In this document: positions 24,591 through 32,377 of the stretch, in pieces
Numbering within the stretch: the first letter of the stretch is position 1
How the letters are laid out: every line of letters starts with the position of its first letter
DNA from: Parasporobacterium sp.
GTDB taxonomy: Bacteria > Bacillota > Clostridia > Lachnospirales > Lachnospiraceae
Assembly: GCA_017510065.1 (NCBI GenBank)
Contig: JAFWOB010000103.1
Coordinates: 1-35,337, forward strand
DNA length: 35,337 nucleotides
Reading direction: 5' to 3'
Position numbers and translations under genes: made by a program
Notes under the pieces: generated by a model
Databases searched by the model: none
What the model was told of the DNA's origin: nothing
The model's input: the letters and a program-made list of their open reading frames with translations, nothing else

Positions 24591-25624
24591 TGTTCTGCCT
24601 CCGTTCCTCCTTCTGCAGGATAGCTCATGAGATCTGCCGGATTAATGGAAACGGTTACCGGATCGCCTTCCTCATAGATATGAACGCCGTCGTTGCGCTC
24701 CATGATCTTGAGGACCTGGCTGCCGACATCAATGTAGTATTTGATATAAAGACCGTAATATTCACGCATGGTGACTGTTCCGGGAAGGGACAGGACTCCT
24801 TCTTCCGCAGGCTCGTTCACATGGAGCCGTTCCAGCCGGATATAATGGTGCTGTTTCGGATCGACCGAGGAACTTAAGGATGCCAGCTGCGTGACGATCC
24901 CGTTGGAAAGCCGGTTGATGTCTCCGATAAAGTTACATACGAATTCGGTGGCGGAATGATTGTAGATATCATTCGGAGTTCCGATCTGTTCAATCCGGCC
25001 TTTATTGAACACAGCGATCCGGTCGGAAAGGGTCAGAGCTTCCTCCTGGTCGTGGGTGACATAGATGCTGGTGATGCCGAAGTCCTTCTGCATCCGCTTC
25101 AGCTCTTCCCGGAGCTGGACCCTGAGCTTGGCGTCCAGGTTGGAAAGCGGTTCATCCAGGCAGATGATCGAGGGCTCTGTGACCAGGGCCCTGGCGATGG
25201 CAACACGCTGCTGCTGTCCGCCGGAGAGCTGTGAAACGGCTTTATTGAGCTTCTCGTCAGCCAGTTCTACCTTTTTGGCGATGGCACGGACCTTTTCATC
25301 GATCACCGGCTTCTTCAGCTTTTTCACCTTCAGGCCGAAGGCAATGTTGTCATAGACGGTCATGGTGGGGAACAGAGCATAACTCTGGAACACGATTCCG
25401 ATATTCCTCTCTTCGATGGGAACGTGGGTGATGTCTTTATCTTTTACAAAGACAGAACCTTCTGCCGGCTCGATGAATCCGGTAATGGTCCTTAAAGTTG
25501 TGGTTTTTCCGCAGCCGGATGGCCCCAGAAAGGTAAAGAATTCCCCTTCGTTTACCTGTACATTGATATCGTGGAGAGCTGTGAAATCTCCGAATTTTAC
25601 TACGATGTCTTTTAATTTGATCAT
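24587..25624 (-). CDS. ABC importer ATP-binding protein (FbpC/PotA-like)
   Basis: A 345-residue ATPase. Walker A is GPSGCGKT (34-41), Q-loop Q80, signature LSGGQQQ (133-139) and Walker B CLDEP (155-159). The C-terminal 110 residues form a TOBE-type regulatory domain (RLERLHVNEPAEEGVLSLPG, TVSINPADLMSYP). It powers the fused permease encoded directly after it. It has 4-bp stop/start overlap with the permease gene and lies 86 bp after the binding-protein gene, with hairpins between them. Spermidine/iron/phosphonate importers all use this ATPase type, so the cargo is not specified. Confidence 0.94.
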   Translation of the reverse strand: MIKLKDIVVKFGDFTALHDINVQVNEGEFFTFLGPSGCGKTTTLRTITGFIEPAEGSVFVKDKDITHVPIEERNIGIVFQSYALFPTMTVYDNIAFGLKVKKLKKPVIDEKVRAIAKKVELADEKLNKAVSQLSGGQQQRVAIARALVTEPSIICLDEPLSNLDAKLRVQLREELKRMQKDFGITSIYVTHDQEEALTLSDRIAVFNKGRIEQIGTPNDIYNHSATEFVCNFIGDINRLSNGIVTQLASLSSSVDPKQHHYIRLERLHVNEPAEEGVLSLPGTVTMREYYGLYIKYYIDVGSQVLKIMERNDGVHIYEEGDPVTVSINPADLMSYPAEGGTEAEQ

Positions 25625-25648
25625 AATGGGTTCCTGCCTTTATATAAG

Positions 25649-25698
25649 GATGGCGAGTCTTTCGACTCGCCATCTGTGTGCTTGTTCCGAAAACAAGC
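25649..25698 (-). promoter_or_regulatory. Intercistronic hairpins after the binding-protein gene
   Basis: Two stem-loops lie within 50 bp downstream of the binding-protein stop: GCTTGTT/AACAAGC (25680-25686 / 25692-25698) and an 11-bp perfect stem GATGGCGAGTC/GACTCGCCATC (25649-25659 / 25664-25674, loop TTTC). No T-run follows on the minus strand. They probably stabilise the binding-protein mRNA or cause partial termination, giving more binding protein than ATPase/permease. Confidence 0.6.
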
Positions 25699-25710
25699 TT
25701 GTATTCCGGG

Positions 25711-26928
25711 TTATTCGCCTGCGCTCTGTGTCAGGGTAGCCCAGTCAAGAGACTCCCAGTCGGGTTCTGCCGGAGCGGTCGCATCGGTCCAGAAGAATCC
25801 CAGATTGGTCAGGATGTTGGTCCATTCCGCACTGTGCGCGCCAACATATGCCGCATAGGTCATGTCGGTTCCCGGCACAGTGTTCAGAGCGAAGTTGTCC
25901 AGCAGATAGATCGGAGGAATGTCATCGCCGTAGTAAAGAGCAACAGCATCTTCGTTGCACGGAACGGTATCGAATTCTTCTGCCCATGCTGCCTGCAGGT
26001 CAGCGCTGCCGAACCATTCACAGAATGCCTTCACGGCTTCGGTCTCTTCTTCGCTTCTGCCTTCCTTATCCAGGATGCCGATGTATTCGGCAATGTAGTA
26101 AGTGCCGTCTGCGATGTCCACCAGGTTCCAGTTCTCCGGCTCCAGAGTACCGATCAGAGGAACGTCGGAACCTTCCGCTGCAGCATCGATCTTGCCGTAA
26201 AGAGCGGAGGAGTAGAATTCGGAGATCGCCACATCACCTTTGTTCAGCGGATCAAAACCGTATTTGTAATCATCTCCGCCGGATACGCCTTCTGCACAGA
26301 ATTTCCAGAGGGTCTTCCAACCGTCAAGGCTGATGCCGCCGGCCGGTGATTCCGGATCGGTGAACGCATACAGGATCGCAGAGTTAATGTTGGCGTTGGT
26401 GGTTCCGCCGACTTTATTCTGGCGATACCATTTGTATCCGCTGTCCACCACATCTGCCCAGTGCTCAAAATGAAGTTCTTCACCGTTGGTGCCCAGCTCA
26501 TCCGTACGATAGAGCATCAGCACGTTCTGGATCACGATGCCGTAAGCTTTTCCATCATATTTATAGGAGCCTACTTTATCTGCCCAGGACGGGGTCCAGT
26601 CAACCAGTTTCAGGTTTTCATAAGCACCGTCAATGATCTGTCCCCAGCGGGTCTCGTTCAGACCGAAGATCAGATCGCCGTCTTTGTTCTCATTCGCAGC
26701 CTGTACAGCAGCGGTATCACCGGAAATGACCGCATTGTCATCAATGCTGATCGTGAAGCCGGCGTCTCTGGCTTCGTTAATGAGCCAGGTCGTACGCTCC
26801 GTGGAGTTGGAGTTTGAGTAGATCCGGATTGTGTAGCCCGAATAGTCGGCATCTGCACCTTCGCCCGCAAAGGCGGTCATGGAGCATGCCAACACCAGTG
26901 CAAGAACAAGAACTAATAATCTTTTCAT
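25711..26928 (-). CDS. Extracellular solute-binding protein of the ABC importer
   Basis: A 405-residue secreted binding protein of the iron/polyamine/phosphonate class (SBP_bac_6-like). The N-terminus MKRLLVLVLALVLACSMTAFAGEG offers both a lipobox (VLA-C15) and a signal-peptidase-I site (AFA-GEG); lipid attachment at C15 is likelier in a Gram-positive. The mature part has the typical two-lobe pattern: YTIRIYSNSNSTERT at the start, DLIFGLNETRW near the hinge, YDGKAYGIVIQNVLMLYRTDEL, and ADLQAAWAEEFDTVPCNEDA near the end. The classic iron-ligand tyrosine pair of FbpA is not obvious, so iron is not assumed. It is first in the operon, behind a strong promoter and an AGGAGAGG ribosome site. Confidence 0.9.
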   Translation of the reverse strand: MKRLLVLVLALVLACSMTAFAGEGADADYSGYTIRIYSNSNSTERTTWLINEARDAGFTISIDDNAVISGDTAAVQAANENKDGDLIFGLNETRWGQIIDGAYENLKLVDWTPSWADKVGSYKYDGKAYGIVIQNVLMLYRTDELGTNGEELHFEHWADVVDSGYKWYRQNKVGGTTNANINSAILYAFTDPESPAGGISLDGWKTLWKFCAEGVSGGDDYKYGFDPLNKGDVAISEFYSSALYGKIDAAAEGSDVPLIGTLEPENWNLVDIADGTYYIAEYIGILDKEGRSEEETEAVKAFCEWFGSADLQAAWAEEFDTVPCNEDAVALYYGDDIPPIYLLDNFALNTVPGTDMTYAAYVGAHSAEWTNILTNLGFFWTDATAPAEPDWESLDWATLTQSAGE

Positions 26929-26975
26929 GATAAATACCTCTCCTTTATTAGTATTAACTTCAACAAGTTAGAAAA

Positions 26976-27004
26976 ATTATAGTGCTTTATGCTCAGGAAA
27001 TCAA
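26976..27004 (-). promoter_or_regulatory. Sigma-A promoter of the ABC import operon
   Basis: On the minus strand: TTGATT (26999-27004), 17-bp spacer, perfect TATAAT (26976-26981), 47 bp upstream of the binding-protein start. It lies in the 335-bp gene-free gap before gapA. Confidence 0.75.
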
Positions 27005-27071
27005 TAGAGCGAAGAAGATGATTGTGCACATTGACGAAAAAACGGCGAAAAATGGGCTAAAAGAGGTATGA

Positions 27072-27125
27072 TAAAAATGTGAATAAAAGTAAATAAACAG
27101 AATTAGTAAAAATGTCCATAAAAGT
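27072..27125. repeat. Pair of 19-bp direct repeats upstream of gapA
   Basis: TAAAAATGTnnATAAAAGT occurs at 27072-27090 and 27107-27125 (17 of 19 identical, 35 bp apart). They lie 140-190 bp upstream of the gapA start in an AT-rich stretch. A TATGAT (27067-27072) overlaps the first copy, but no clear promoter for gapA could be fixed. Nothing else was recognised in the gap 27005-27263. Confidence 0.55.
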
Positions 27126-27263
27126 GTGGAAATTCTGTGAAAGATTGGCTAGAGTGTGTATGGAAAAAGACTGATAAAAATACTACAATACCCCAGAATT
27201 CAAAGAAAAGACTTCATAAAATACCTTTCCGGCATCACCCGGAAAAGAACAGGAGATGACAAA

Positions 27264-28283
27264 ATGGGAGTTAGAGTAGCAATCAATGGTTTTGGACGTA
27301 TCGGAAGACTGGCTTTCAGAAGAATGTTCGGCGATGCAGAGTATCAGATCGTTGCCATCAACGACCTGACCAGCCCGGAATTTCTGGCATACCTGCTGAA
27401 GTACGACTCAACACAGGGACGTTATGCAAAGGCTGATGCTGTATCTTATACAGATCATTCCATCATTGTTGACGGCTGTGAGATCGAGATCTACAAAGAA
27501 GCAGACGCATCCAAGCTTCCCTGGAAAGATCTTGACATTGACGTAGTCCTGGAGTGCACAGGTTTTTATACCTCCAAGGCAAAAGCACAGGCTCATATTG
27601 ATGCCGGCGCTAAGAAGGTTATCATTTCCGCACCTGCAGGCAATGATCTTCCGACCATCGTTTACAATACAAATCATCAGAACCTGACAAAAGATGATGA
27701 CATCATCTCTGCAGCGTCCTGTACAACAAACTGCCTGGCCCCGATGGCAAAGGCTCTGAATGACCTGGCTCCGATCGAGTCCGGCATCATGGTAACGATC
27801 CATGCTTATACCGGCGACCAGATGATCCTTGACGGACCGCACAGAAAAGGCGACAAGAGAAGAGGCCGTGCAGCAGCAGTCAATATCGTTCCGAACTCCA
27901 CCGGCGCAGCAAAGGCTATCGGCCTGGTTATCCCGGAACTGAACGGCAAACTGATCGGCGCAGCACAGAGAGTTCCTGTAGCAACAGGTTCCACCACGAT
28001 CCTTACCGCTGTTGTGAACGGTACTGTAACAGTTGATGAGATCAATGCACAGATGAAGAAGTGCAGCAATGAATCTTTCGGTTACACCGAGGATCAGATC
28101 GTTTCCAGCGATATCGTTGGCATGAACTTTGCATCTCTGTTTGATGCAACCCAGACAAGCGTTATCCCGTGCGGAGACGGCAAGACTGAGGTTCAGGTTG
28201 TTTCCTGGTATGACAACGAGAGCTCCTTCACAGCCAATATGTGCAGGACCATCAGATATTTCTCTGAGCTTATCAAGAAATAA
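27264..28283 (+). CDS. gapA: Glyceraldehyde-3-phosphate dehydrogenase (type I)
   Basis: A 339-residue NAD-dependent glycolytic enzyme forming 1,3-bisphosphoglycerate. The N-terminal Rossmann motif is [14 protein letters not shown], with D34 following the second strand as an NAD-type residue. The catalytic site is [12 protein letters not shown] with C153 and H180. The C-terminal WYDNESSF is standard. The start at 27264 has AGGAG 8 nt upstream; the frame is open further upstream but without family similarity. Codon choice is strongly biased to a restricted set, as expected for a highly expressed gene. It is followed by a strong terminator, so it is probably monocistronic. Confidence 0.97.
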   Translation: MGVRVAINGFGRIGRLAFRRMFGDAEYQIVAINDLTSPEFLAYLLKYDSTQGRYAKADAVSYTDHSIIVDGCEIEIYKEADASKLPWKDLDIDVVLECTGFYTSKAKAQAHIDAGAKKVIISAPAGNDLPTIVYNTNHQNLTKDDDIISAASCTTNCLAPMAKALNDLAPIESGIMVTIHAYTGDQMILDGPHRKGDKRRGRAAAVNIVPNSTGAAKAIGLVIPELNGKLIGAAQRVPVATGSTTILTAVVNGTVTVDEINAQMKKCSNESFGYTEDQIVSSDIVGMNFASLFDATQTSVIPCGDGKTEVQVVSWYDNESSFTANMCRTIRYFSELIKK

Positions 28284-28302
28284 TTAAGTCCAGACAAAAT
28301 CC

Positions 28303-28340
28303 AACCGGAGTTTATGCCATCCGGCATAAACTCCGGTTTT
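28303..28340 (+). terminator. Rho-independent terminator of gapA
   Basis: A perfect 16-bp stem (AACCGGAGTTTATGCC and its complement) with an ATCC loop and a short T-run (28337-28340), 20 bp after the stop codon. Confidence 0.85.
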
Positions 28341-28351
28341 AACCACTCGCT

Positions 28352-28393
28352 AAAGAGGGGTCGTTGCAAATGGTTGCGGCGGTCTCTTTTTTT
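28352..28393 (+). terminator. Possible second terminator or leader hairpin upstream of buk
   Basis: AAAGAGG (28352-28358) pairs with TCTCTTT (28383-28389), with an inner GTCGT/GCGGC stem using G-U pairs, followed by TTTT. It could back up the gapA terminator or belong to a small transcript. No reliable promoter was found between it and buk. Confidence 0.4.
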
Positions 28394-28481
28394 ACGTTAA
28401 GGACTATCATTTCTCGGGACGATAGTGTAGAATTGTATAAAAATTAAAGCAGTCAGTTTTATCATATTCAGGGAGGAAAAA

Positions 28482-29588
28482 ATGGGAGTTTACAAGATTT
28501 TAACCATCAATCCGGGGTCCACATCAACCAAGATCGCCGTTTATAAAGGCGAGGAAAAACTGTTTTCCGAGAATGTGTCCCACGCAGCAGACGAACTTGC
28601 AAAATATAAAACCATTTCCGATCAGCTTCCCTTCCGTCTGGGCATGATCCGTGACCTGATCAAGGCAAACGGCGTGGATCTGTCGGATCTGGATGCTGTT
28701 GTAGGAAGAGGCGGCGGCCTTATGGCGGTTGACGGCGGCGTATACGGGATCAACGATGTCCTGTACGATCACGCTGTACGCGGGGCCAACGGTGTACAGC
28801 ATCCGGCACAGCTGGGACCGCAGATCGCCAAGGCATTTGCGGACGAATACGGCTGCAAGGCATTTGTTGTTAATCCGCCGGATACGGATGAGCTGATCCC
28901 GGAAGCCAGAATGACCGGTATCAAAGGCGTATTCAGAAATGTACATCTTCATGCGCTGAATCAGAAGGAAACGGCGATCCAGCATGCCAAGAAGATGGGC
29001 AAAAAGTATGAAGACTGCAATTTTGTCGTAGCTCATATCGGCGGCGGTACTTCCATCGCTGCCCACAGAAAGGGCAAAATGATCGACGGCAATGACATTG
29101 TAGGCGGCGACGGCCCCATGACACCGACCCGCTGCGGCAGCCTTCCGGCTTCGGAGATCATCAAATATGTGGCAGACACTGATATCAAGACCGCCAAGGC
29201 ACTGTGCACCAAGACAGGCGGATTTGTCAGCCTCCTGGGAACCTCCGACGCGATCGAAGTATCTGACAAGGCGGCAGCCGGCGACAAGTTTGCGGCTCTT
29301 TGCTGGGACACCATGATCTTCCAGATCATCAAGCAGATCGGCGCTATGGCAGCGATCCTTCACGGGGAAGTAGACGGCATCCTGTTAGGCGGCGGTATGG
29401 TCCACAACAAAGGACTGGTACAGAAGATCACGGAAGCGGTCTCCTTCATTGCTCCGGTCACTGCTTATCCGGGTGAATTTGAAATGGAAGCCATGGCTTC
29501 CGGAGCAGCACGTGTTCTGGACGGCGAGGAAGAACTGAAGGAATACACAGGACTTCTGAACTGGGACAAGGCAGATTTCATGGGTTGA
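28482..29588 (+). CDS. buk: Butyrate kinase
   Basis: A 368-residue ASKHA-fold kinase converting butyryl-phosphate and ADP to butyrate and ATP. Signatures: ILTINPGSTSTKIAVYKG (phosphate-1 loop), the segment GRGGGLMAVDGGVY, VNPPDTDELIPEARMTGI, VAHIGGGTSIAAH (phosphate-2) and GDGPMTPTRCGSLP, and C-terminal ILLGGGMVHN (adenosine loop). The family is shared with branched-chain fatty-acid kinases, so isobutyrate or isovalerate is also possible. Phosphotransbutyrylase (ptb), usually adjacent, is not here: gapA lies upstream and an unrelated regulator is convergent. The start has AGGGAGG upstream. Confidence 0.95.
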   Translation: MGVYKILTINPGSTSTKIAVYKGEEKLFSENVSHAADELAKYKTISDQLPFRLGMIRDLIKANGVDLSDLDAVVGRGGGLMAVDGGVYGINDVLYDHAVRGANGVQHPAQLGPQIAKAFADEYGCKAFVVNPPDTDELIPEARMTGIKGVFRNVHLHALNQKETAIQHAKKMGKKYEDCNFVVAHIGGGTSIAAHRKGKMIDGNDIVGGDGPMTPTRCGSLPASEIIKYVADTDIKTAKALCTKTGGFVSLLGTSDAIEVSDKAAAGDKFAALCWDTMIFQIIKQIGAMAAILHGEVDGILLGGGMVHNKGLVQKITEAVSFIAPVTAYPGEFEMEAMASGAARVLDGEEELKEYTGLLNWDKADFMG

Positions 29589-29611
29589 CAGAAACAGCAT
29601 CCTGCATTTTT

Positions 29612-29643
29612 CGGGGGTATGCGCCTTTTCGCGCATACCCCCG
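29612..29643. terminator. Stem-loop between buk and the convergent PucR-type regulator gene
   Basis: A perfect 13-bp GC-rich stem (CGGGGGTATGCGC / GCGCATACCCCCG) with a 6-nt loop. Only TATTTGCTTTT follows on the plus strand and no T-run on the minus strand, so it is a strong hairpin with a weak tail. Its GGGGTATGC arm resembles the repeat core at 7297-7522, possibly by chance. Confidence 0.65.
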
Positions 29644-29662
29644 TATTTGCTTTTCAGGACGT

Positions 29663-31138
29663 TTACAGACGGATCGGATAAAGAGCAAGGATCTTGAAGG
29701 AAAACAGAAGCTGCATCCTGAGCTGCGCATCTTCCAGATCCGCATGAAGCAGTTCTTTGATATGATTGACACGGTACAGAGCGGTATTTTTGTGAATATA
29801 CAGTTTTTCCGCTGTCATCTGCAGATTGCAGTTGCAGTCCAGATAGGTATTTAATGTTTCGGTCAGGGGAAACTGGTAGTCCTTCTGCAGGTGCAGCAGA
29901 TGAAGCACGTCTGAAGATACCATGGAAATAGCCTGTTCCCTGGTAAGGAAAGACAGCAGATAGTCAAAATAATGTTCCCGGAACTGATTGATCCCGACAG
30001 CGCGTTTTCCGAGAGACAGCGTTTTCAGAGCCTGCAGATAGTGATCCCTTAAAGAGCTGAAACGCCGGAACAGGTTGCTGGTGCCGCATTTCATTCCCTG
30101 CGCTTCCAGGAGATCGGAGAGTTTCTGATAGAGTGGGTCAAAATCCTTTTCCTTTGCAGCATGCAGGATCAGGACGATCTTGCCGTCGTATTCCAGCGTG
30201 ATCACCGTGTCTTTGGCGAACATGGTACCGATCTGGGCGGAATAGTAATTCAGTACCTGAGGGTCGTTCCTGACATTGGGCTCGATACAACAGACCTGTA
30301 CAAGGCTTTCCCTGAGAAGGGGCATGGAGCGGAGTCTGTCGAGGATCAGCTCCTCCGAAAGCTGCATTCCCTGCAGAAGATCCAGGACCATACTGTTCAA
30401 AGGACCGGTATAGGACATGGCGCTGCCGGAGGACAAGGCGATCCGCAGGAGACAGGCACAGATGATCCGGCATTCCTCAATGTGCAGTTCGTTCGGCGGC
30501 TCGTGGACACAGAGCATGTTCATACGGCTGTAAAACTGATCCTGGTTCCAGATATTGCAGACCAGGGATTCAAATGGATAGTAGCTGGCATTGTAAGGGA
30601 AAGGCTCTTTTTTATCTGCCAGAAGATCCAGGTCGCCGCTTTCCTGCATCAGACGAATAGAGCGCAGGGACAGAAAGCCTTTTTCTGTCATATGCTCCCA
30701 TTCCGGATCATCGGCAAAACTGACATTTTTCGTGATCGCCAGAACCCGGTAGCTGGCATCAAAGTAAAAAAGCGGAACGTTCAGAAATGCACTGGCGATA
30801 TCGATCACTTCCTGATCACGCATGGCACCTGAAAGCTTCCGGGACAACAGATCCAGATGATCTTTTGCGTTCAGGAGCGAGTTCAGGATCTGTGTGAGAG
30901 TTCCTTTTTCCAGTACGATATAGTTGCTGCATCTCATGACAGCCCGTCCTGCATGTATGATCAGGGCGTTTTCGAATGCCGGGCAGGGCATGCTTTCATC
31001 CGCCAGGCAGACGGTATCCGGAAGATCCTGCGATGTTTCTTCTAACAGCAGGATCCGGTCTGCGGAAGTGAAACAGCGGTTTTTCTTCCTTGCAATCGAA
31101 AAATTTTCCAATAAATAGCAAAGCAGGTCCCAATTCAT
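29663..31138 (-). CDS. PucR/CdaR-type transcriptional regulator
   Basis: A 491-residue one-component regulator. The N-terminal part has a purine-catabolism-regulator-like layout (NWDLLCYLLENFSIARKK; then ALIIHAGRAVMRCSNYIVLEKG). A central GGDEF-like fold follows. The C-terminal helix-turn-helix of the PucR family is clear: LNTYLDCNCNLQMTAEKL followed by IHKNTALYRVNHIKELL. The start at 31138 was chosen because AGGAGG lies about 9 nt upstream; the frame is open 24 nt further but that would translate the ribosome site. It is divergent from the UroD-family gene. Matching palindromes on both promoters suggest that it, or another factor, controls both. Confidence 0.88.
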   Translation of the reverse strand: MNWDLLCYLLENFSIARKKNRCFTSADRILLLEETSQDLPDTVCLADESMPCPAFENALIIHAGRAVMRCSNYIVLEKGTLTQILNSLLNAKDHLDLLSRKLSGAMRDQEVIDIASAFLNVPLFYFDASYRVLAITKNVSFADDPEWEHMTEKGFLSLRSIRLMQESGDLDLLADKKEPFPYNASYYPFESLVCNIWNQDQFYSRMNMLCVHEPPNELHIEECRIICACLLRIALSSGSAMSYTGPLNSMVLDLLQGMQLSEELILDRLRSMPLLRESLVQVCCIEPNVRNDPQVLNYYSAQIGTMFAKDTVITLEYDGKIVLILHAAKEKDFDPLYQKLSDLLEAQGMKCGTSNLFRRFSSLRDHYLQALKTLSLGKRAVGINQFREHYFDYLLSFLTREQAISMVSSDVLHLLHLQKDYQFPLTETLNTYLDCNCNLQMTAEKLYIHKNTALYRVNHIKELLHADLEDAQLRMQLLFSFKILALYPIRL

Positions 31139-31166
31139 AAATATATTTCCTCCTAAATGCACGCTG

Positions 31167-31183
31167 TTGTGATTGTATCACAA
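31167..31183. promoter_or_regulatory. Operator-like palindrome A on the regulator promoter
   Basis: TTGTGAT-TGT-ATCACAA, a perfect 7-3-7 palindrome overlapping the -10 of the minus-strand promoter. Its right part TATCACAAATCC recurs inverted at 31294-31305. Confidence 0.6.
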
Positions 31184-31199
31184 ATCCGTCATGTGTAAA
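31172..31199 (-). promoter_or_regulatory. Promoter of the PucR-type regulator gene
   Basis: On the minus strand: TTTACA (31194-31199), 16-bp spacer, TACAAT (31172-31177), with TG one base before the -10 (extended -10). The palindrome at 31167-31183 covers the -10. Confidence 0.6.
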
Positions 31200-31297
31200 A
31201 TCTTGTTTTTCATCCAATGACAGATAATAATAATGGTGGTATTGTTTAAAATATCGAGTAAAGTATGTCTTTTAGAATTATATTTCAATCATTGGAT

Positions 31298-31314
31298 TTG
31301 TGATAAAGTCACCA
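31298..31314. promoter_or_regulatory. Operator-like palindrome B on the UroD-family promoter
   Basis: TTGTGAT-AAA-GTCACCA, the same 7-3-7 motif with 5 of 7 in the right arm. It sits immediately upstream of TATAAT (31318-31323). A second 9-bp inverted pair, ATCCAATGA (31212-31220) and TCATTGGAT (31289-31297), adjoins it. Confidence 0.55.
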
Positions 31315-31317
31315 AAA

Positions 31318-31323
31318 TATAAT
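31318..31323 (+). promoter_or_regulatory. -10 element of the UroD-family gene
   Basis: Perfect TATAAT, 32 bp upstream of the start codon. The best -35 (TTGGAT, 31292-31297) is 20 bp away, so the promoter may be weak or regulated. Confidence 0.55.
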
Positions 31324-31355
31324 CGAAAAACGAGTCATTTCAGGAGGAAGGTCTT

Positions 31356-32336
31356 ATGTTAACAGAACGCGAAAATATGGAAATCTGCTGGAACCATGAA
31401 CAGCCGGAATGGGTTCCGATGATCAATACCGCATCTCAGATGATCATCTGCCCGGAGATCAATGACCGTCCCTTATTTATGAGCGGCAAAGATGATTTCG
31501 GACTGGACTGGGAAGTGGATCCGGCTCACCCGGAACTGATGAGCCATGTCAGCCCGACTGCCGAACTGTTTGATGATATTACAGAATGGCCGGACAGGAT
31601 CAAATTCCAGAGCCCGAAAGATAAAAACTGGGAAGCGGCAGCCATGCGTACCAAGGCTATGTGGGCCAAGAAAGACCAGCTGCAGGGATACTGGGTCGGC
31701 AATATGGGCGGTTTCGAACGGATCTGCGCCATGATGGGTCATGTAAACGGTCTGATGGCTCCTTATGATGATGAGGAAGCCTATGCGGACTATGTAAATG
31801 CCTATGCTGATTACCGTATCGAGCAGTTCTATTTTATCAAGAAATATCTGGATGTGGATTTCCTGATGATGCATGACGACTGGGGCAATCAGAACCAGAT
31901 GTTCATGTCTCCGGATATGTGGAGACAGTTCTATAAAGAGCCGGAGCGCCGTATGGCGGCAGCAGCTCATGAACTGGGAATGCATTACATGCACCACAGC
32001 TGCGGCTATATCACTCCCATTGTACCGGATCTGGTAGAGATCGGGGTAGACAGCTGGCATTCCGTGCAGCCTATGAATGACCTTAAGATGCTGAAGGAAA
32101 CTCTGGGCGACAAACTTGTCTTTGCAGGCTGCGTGGATCCGCAGGTTACGGATAAGGTGGATTCCACGGAAGAAGAGATCCGTGCGGATGTCCGCAGGGT
32201 AATCGATACGCTGGGCAAAGGCGGCGGACTTCTGTGTTCATCGGCCGTCATGTTCTCCACCAAACCGGGAGTCGACGGGATCATTGACGATGAAGGCAAG
32301 AAATACGGTGATTACAGCAAATTGAAATTTGCGTAA
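31356..32336 (+). CDS. Uroporphyrinogen-decarboxylase-family protein, methylcobamide methyltransferase-like
   Basis: A 326-residue TIM-barrel protein of the UroD/MtaA superfamily. A likely zinc site is H214-S-C216-G in MHHSCGYI together with C294 (GGGLLCSSAVMF) near the C-terminus. This H-x-C...C pattern is that of MtaA/MtbA-type methyltransferases, which move methyl groups to or from a corrinoid protein, rather than haem-pathway HemE. C259 (AGCVDPQV) is where relatives have GNxDP. No corrinoid protein or substrate-specific methyltransferase gene is in the window, so the substrate and role are open. The start is supported by AGGAGGAAGG. A 98-residue orphan follows 41 bp later. Confidence 0.85.
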   Translation: MLTERENMEICWNHEQPEWVPMINTASQMIICPEINDRPLFMSGKDDFGLDWEVDPAHPELMSHVSPTAELFDDITEWPDRIKFQSPKDKNWEAAAMRTKAMWAKKDQLQGYWVGNMGGFERICAMMGHVNGLMAPYDDEEAYADYVNAYADYRIEQFYFIKKYLDVDFLMMHDDWGNQNQMFMSPDMWRQFYKEPERRMAAAAHELGMHYMHHSCGYITPIVPDLVEIGVDSWHSVQPMNDLKMLKETLGDKLVFAGCVDPQVTDKVDSTEEEIRADVRRVIDTLGKGGGLLCSSAVMFSTKPGVDGIIDDEGKKYGDYSKLKFA

Positions 32337-32377
32337 CAATAAAAAAGCAATACAGATAAAAACAGGAGGATATAATA

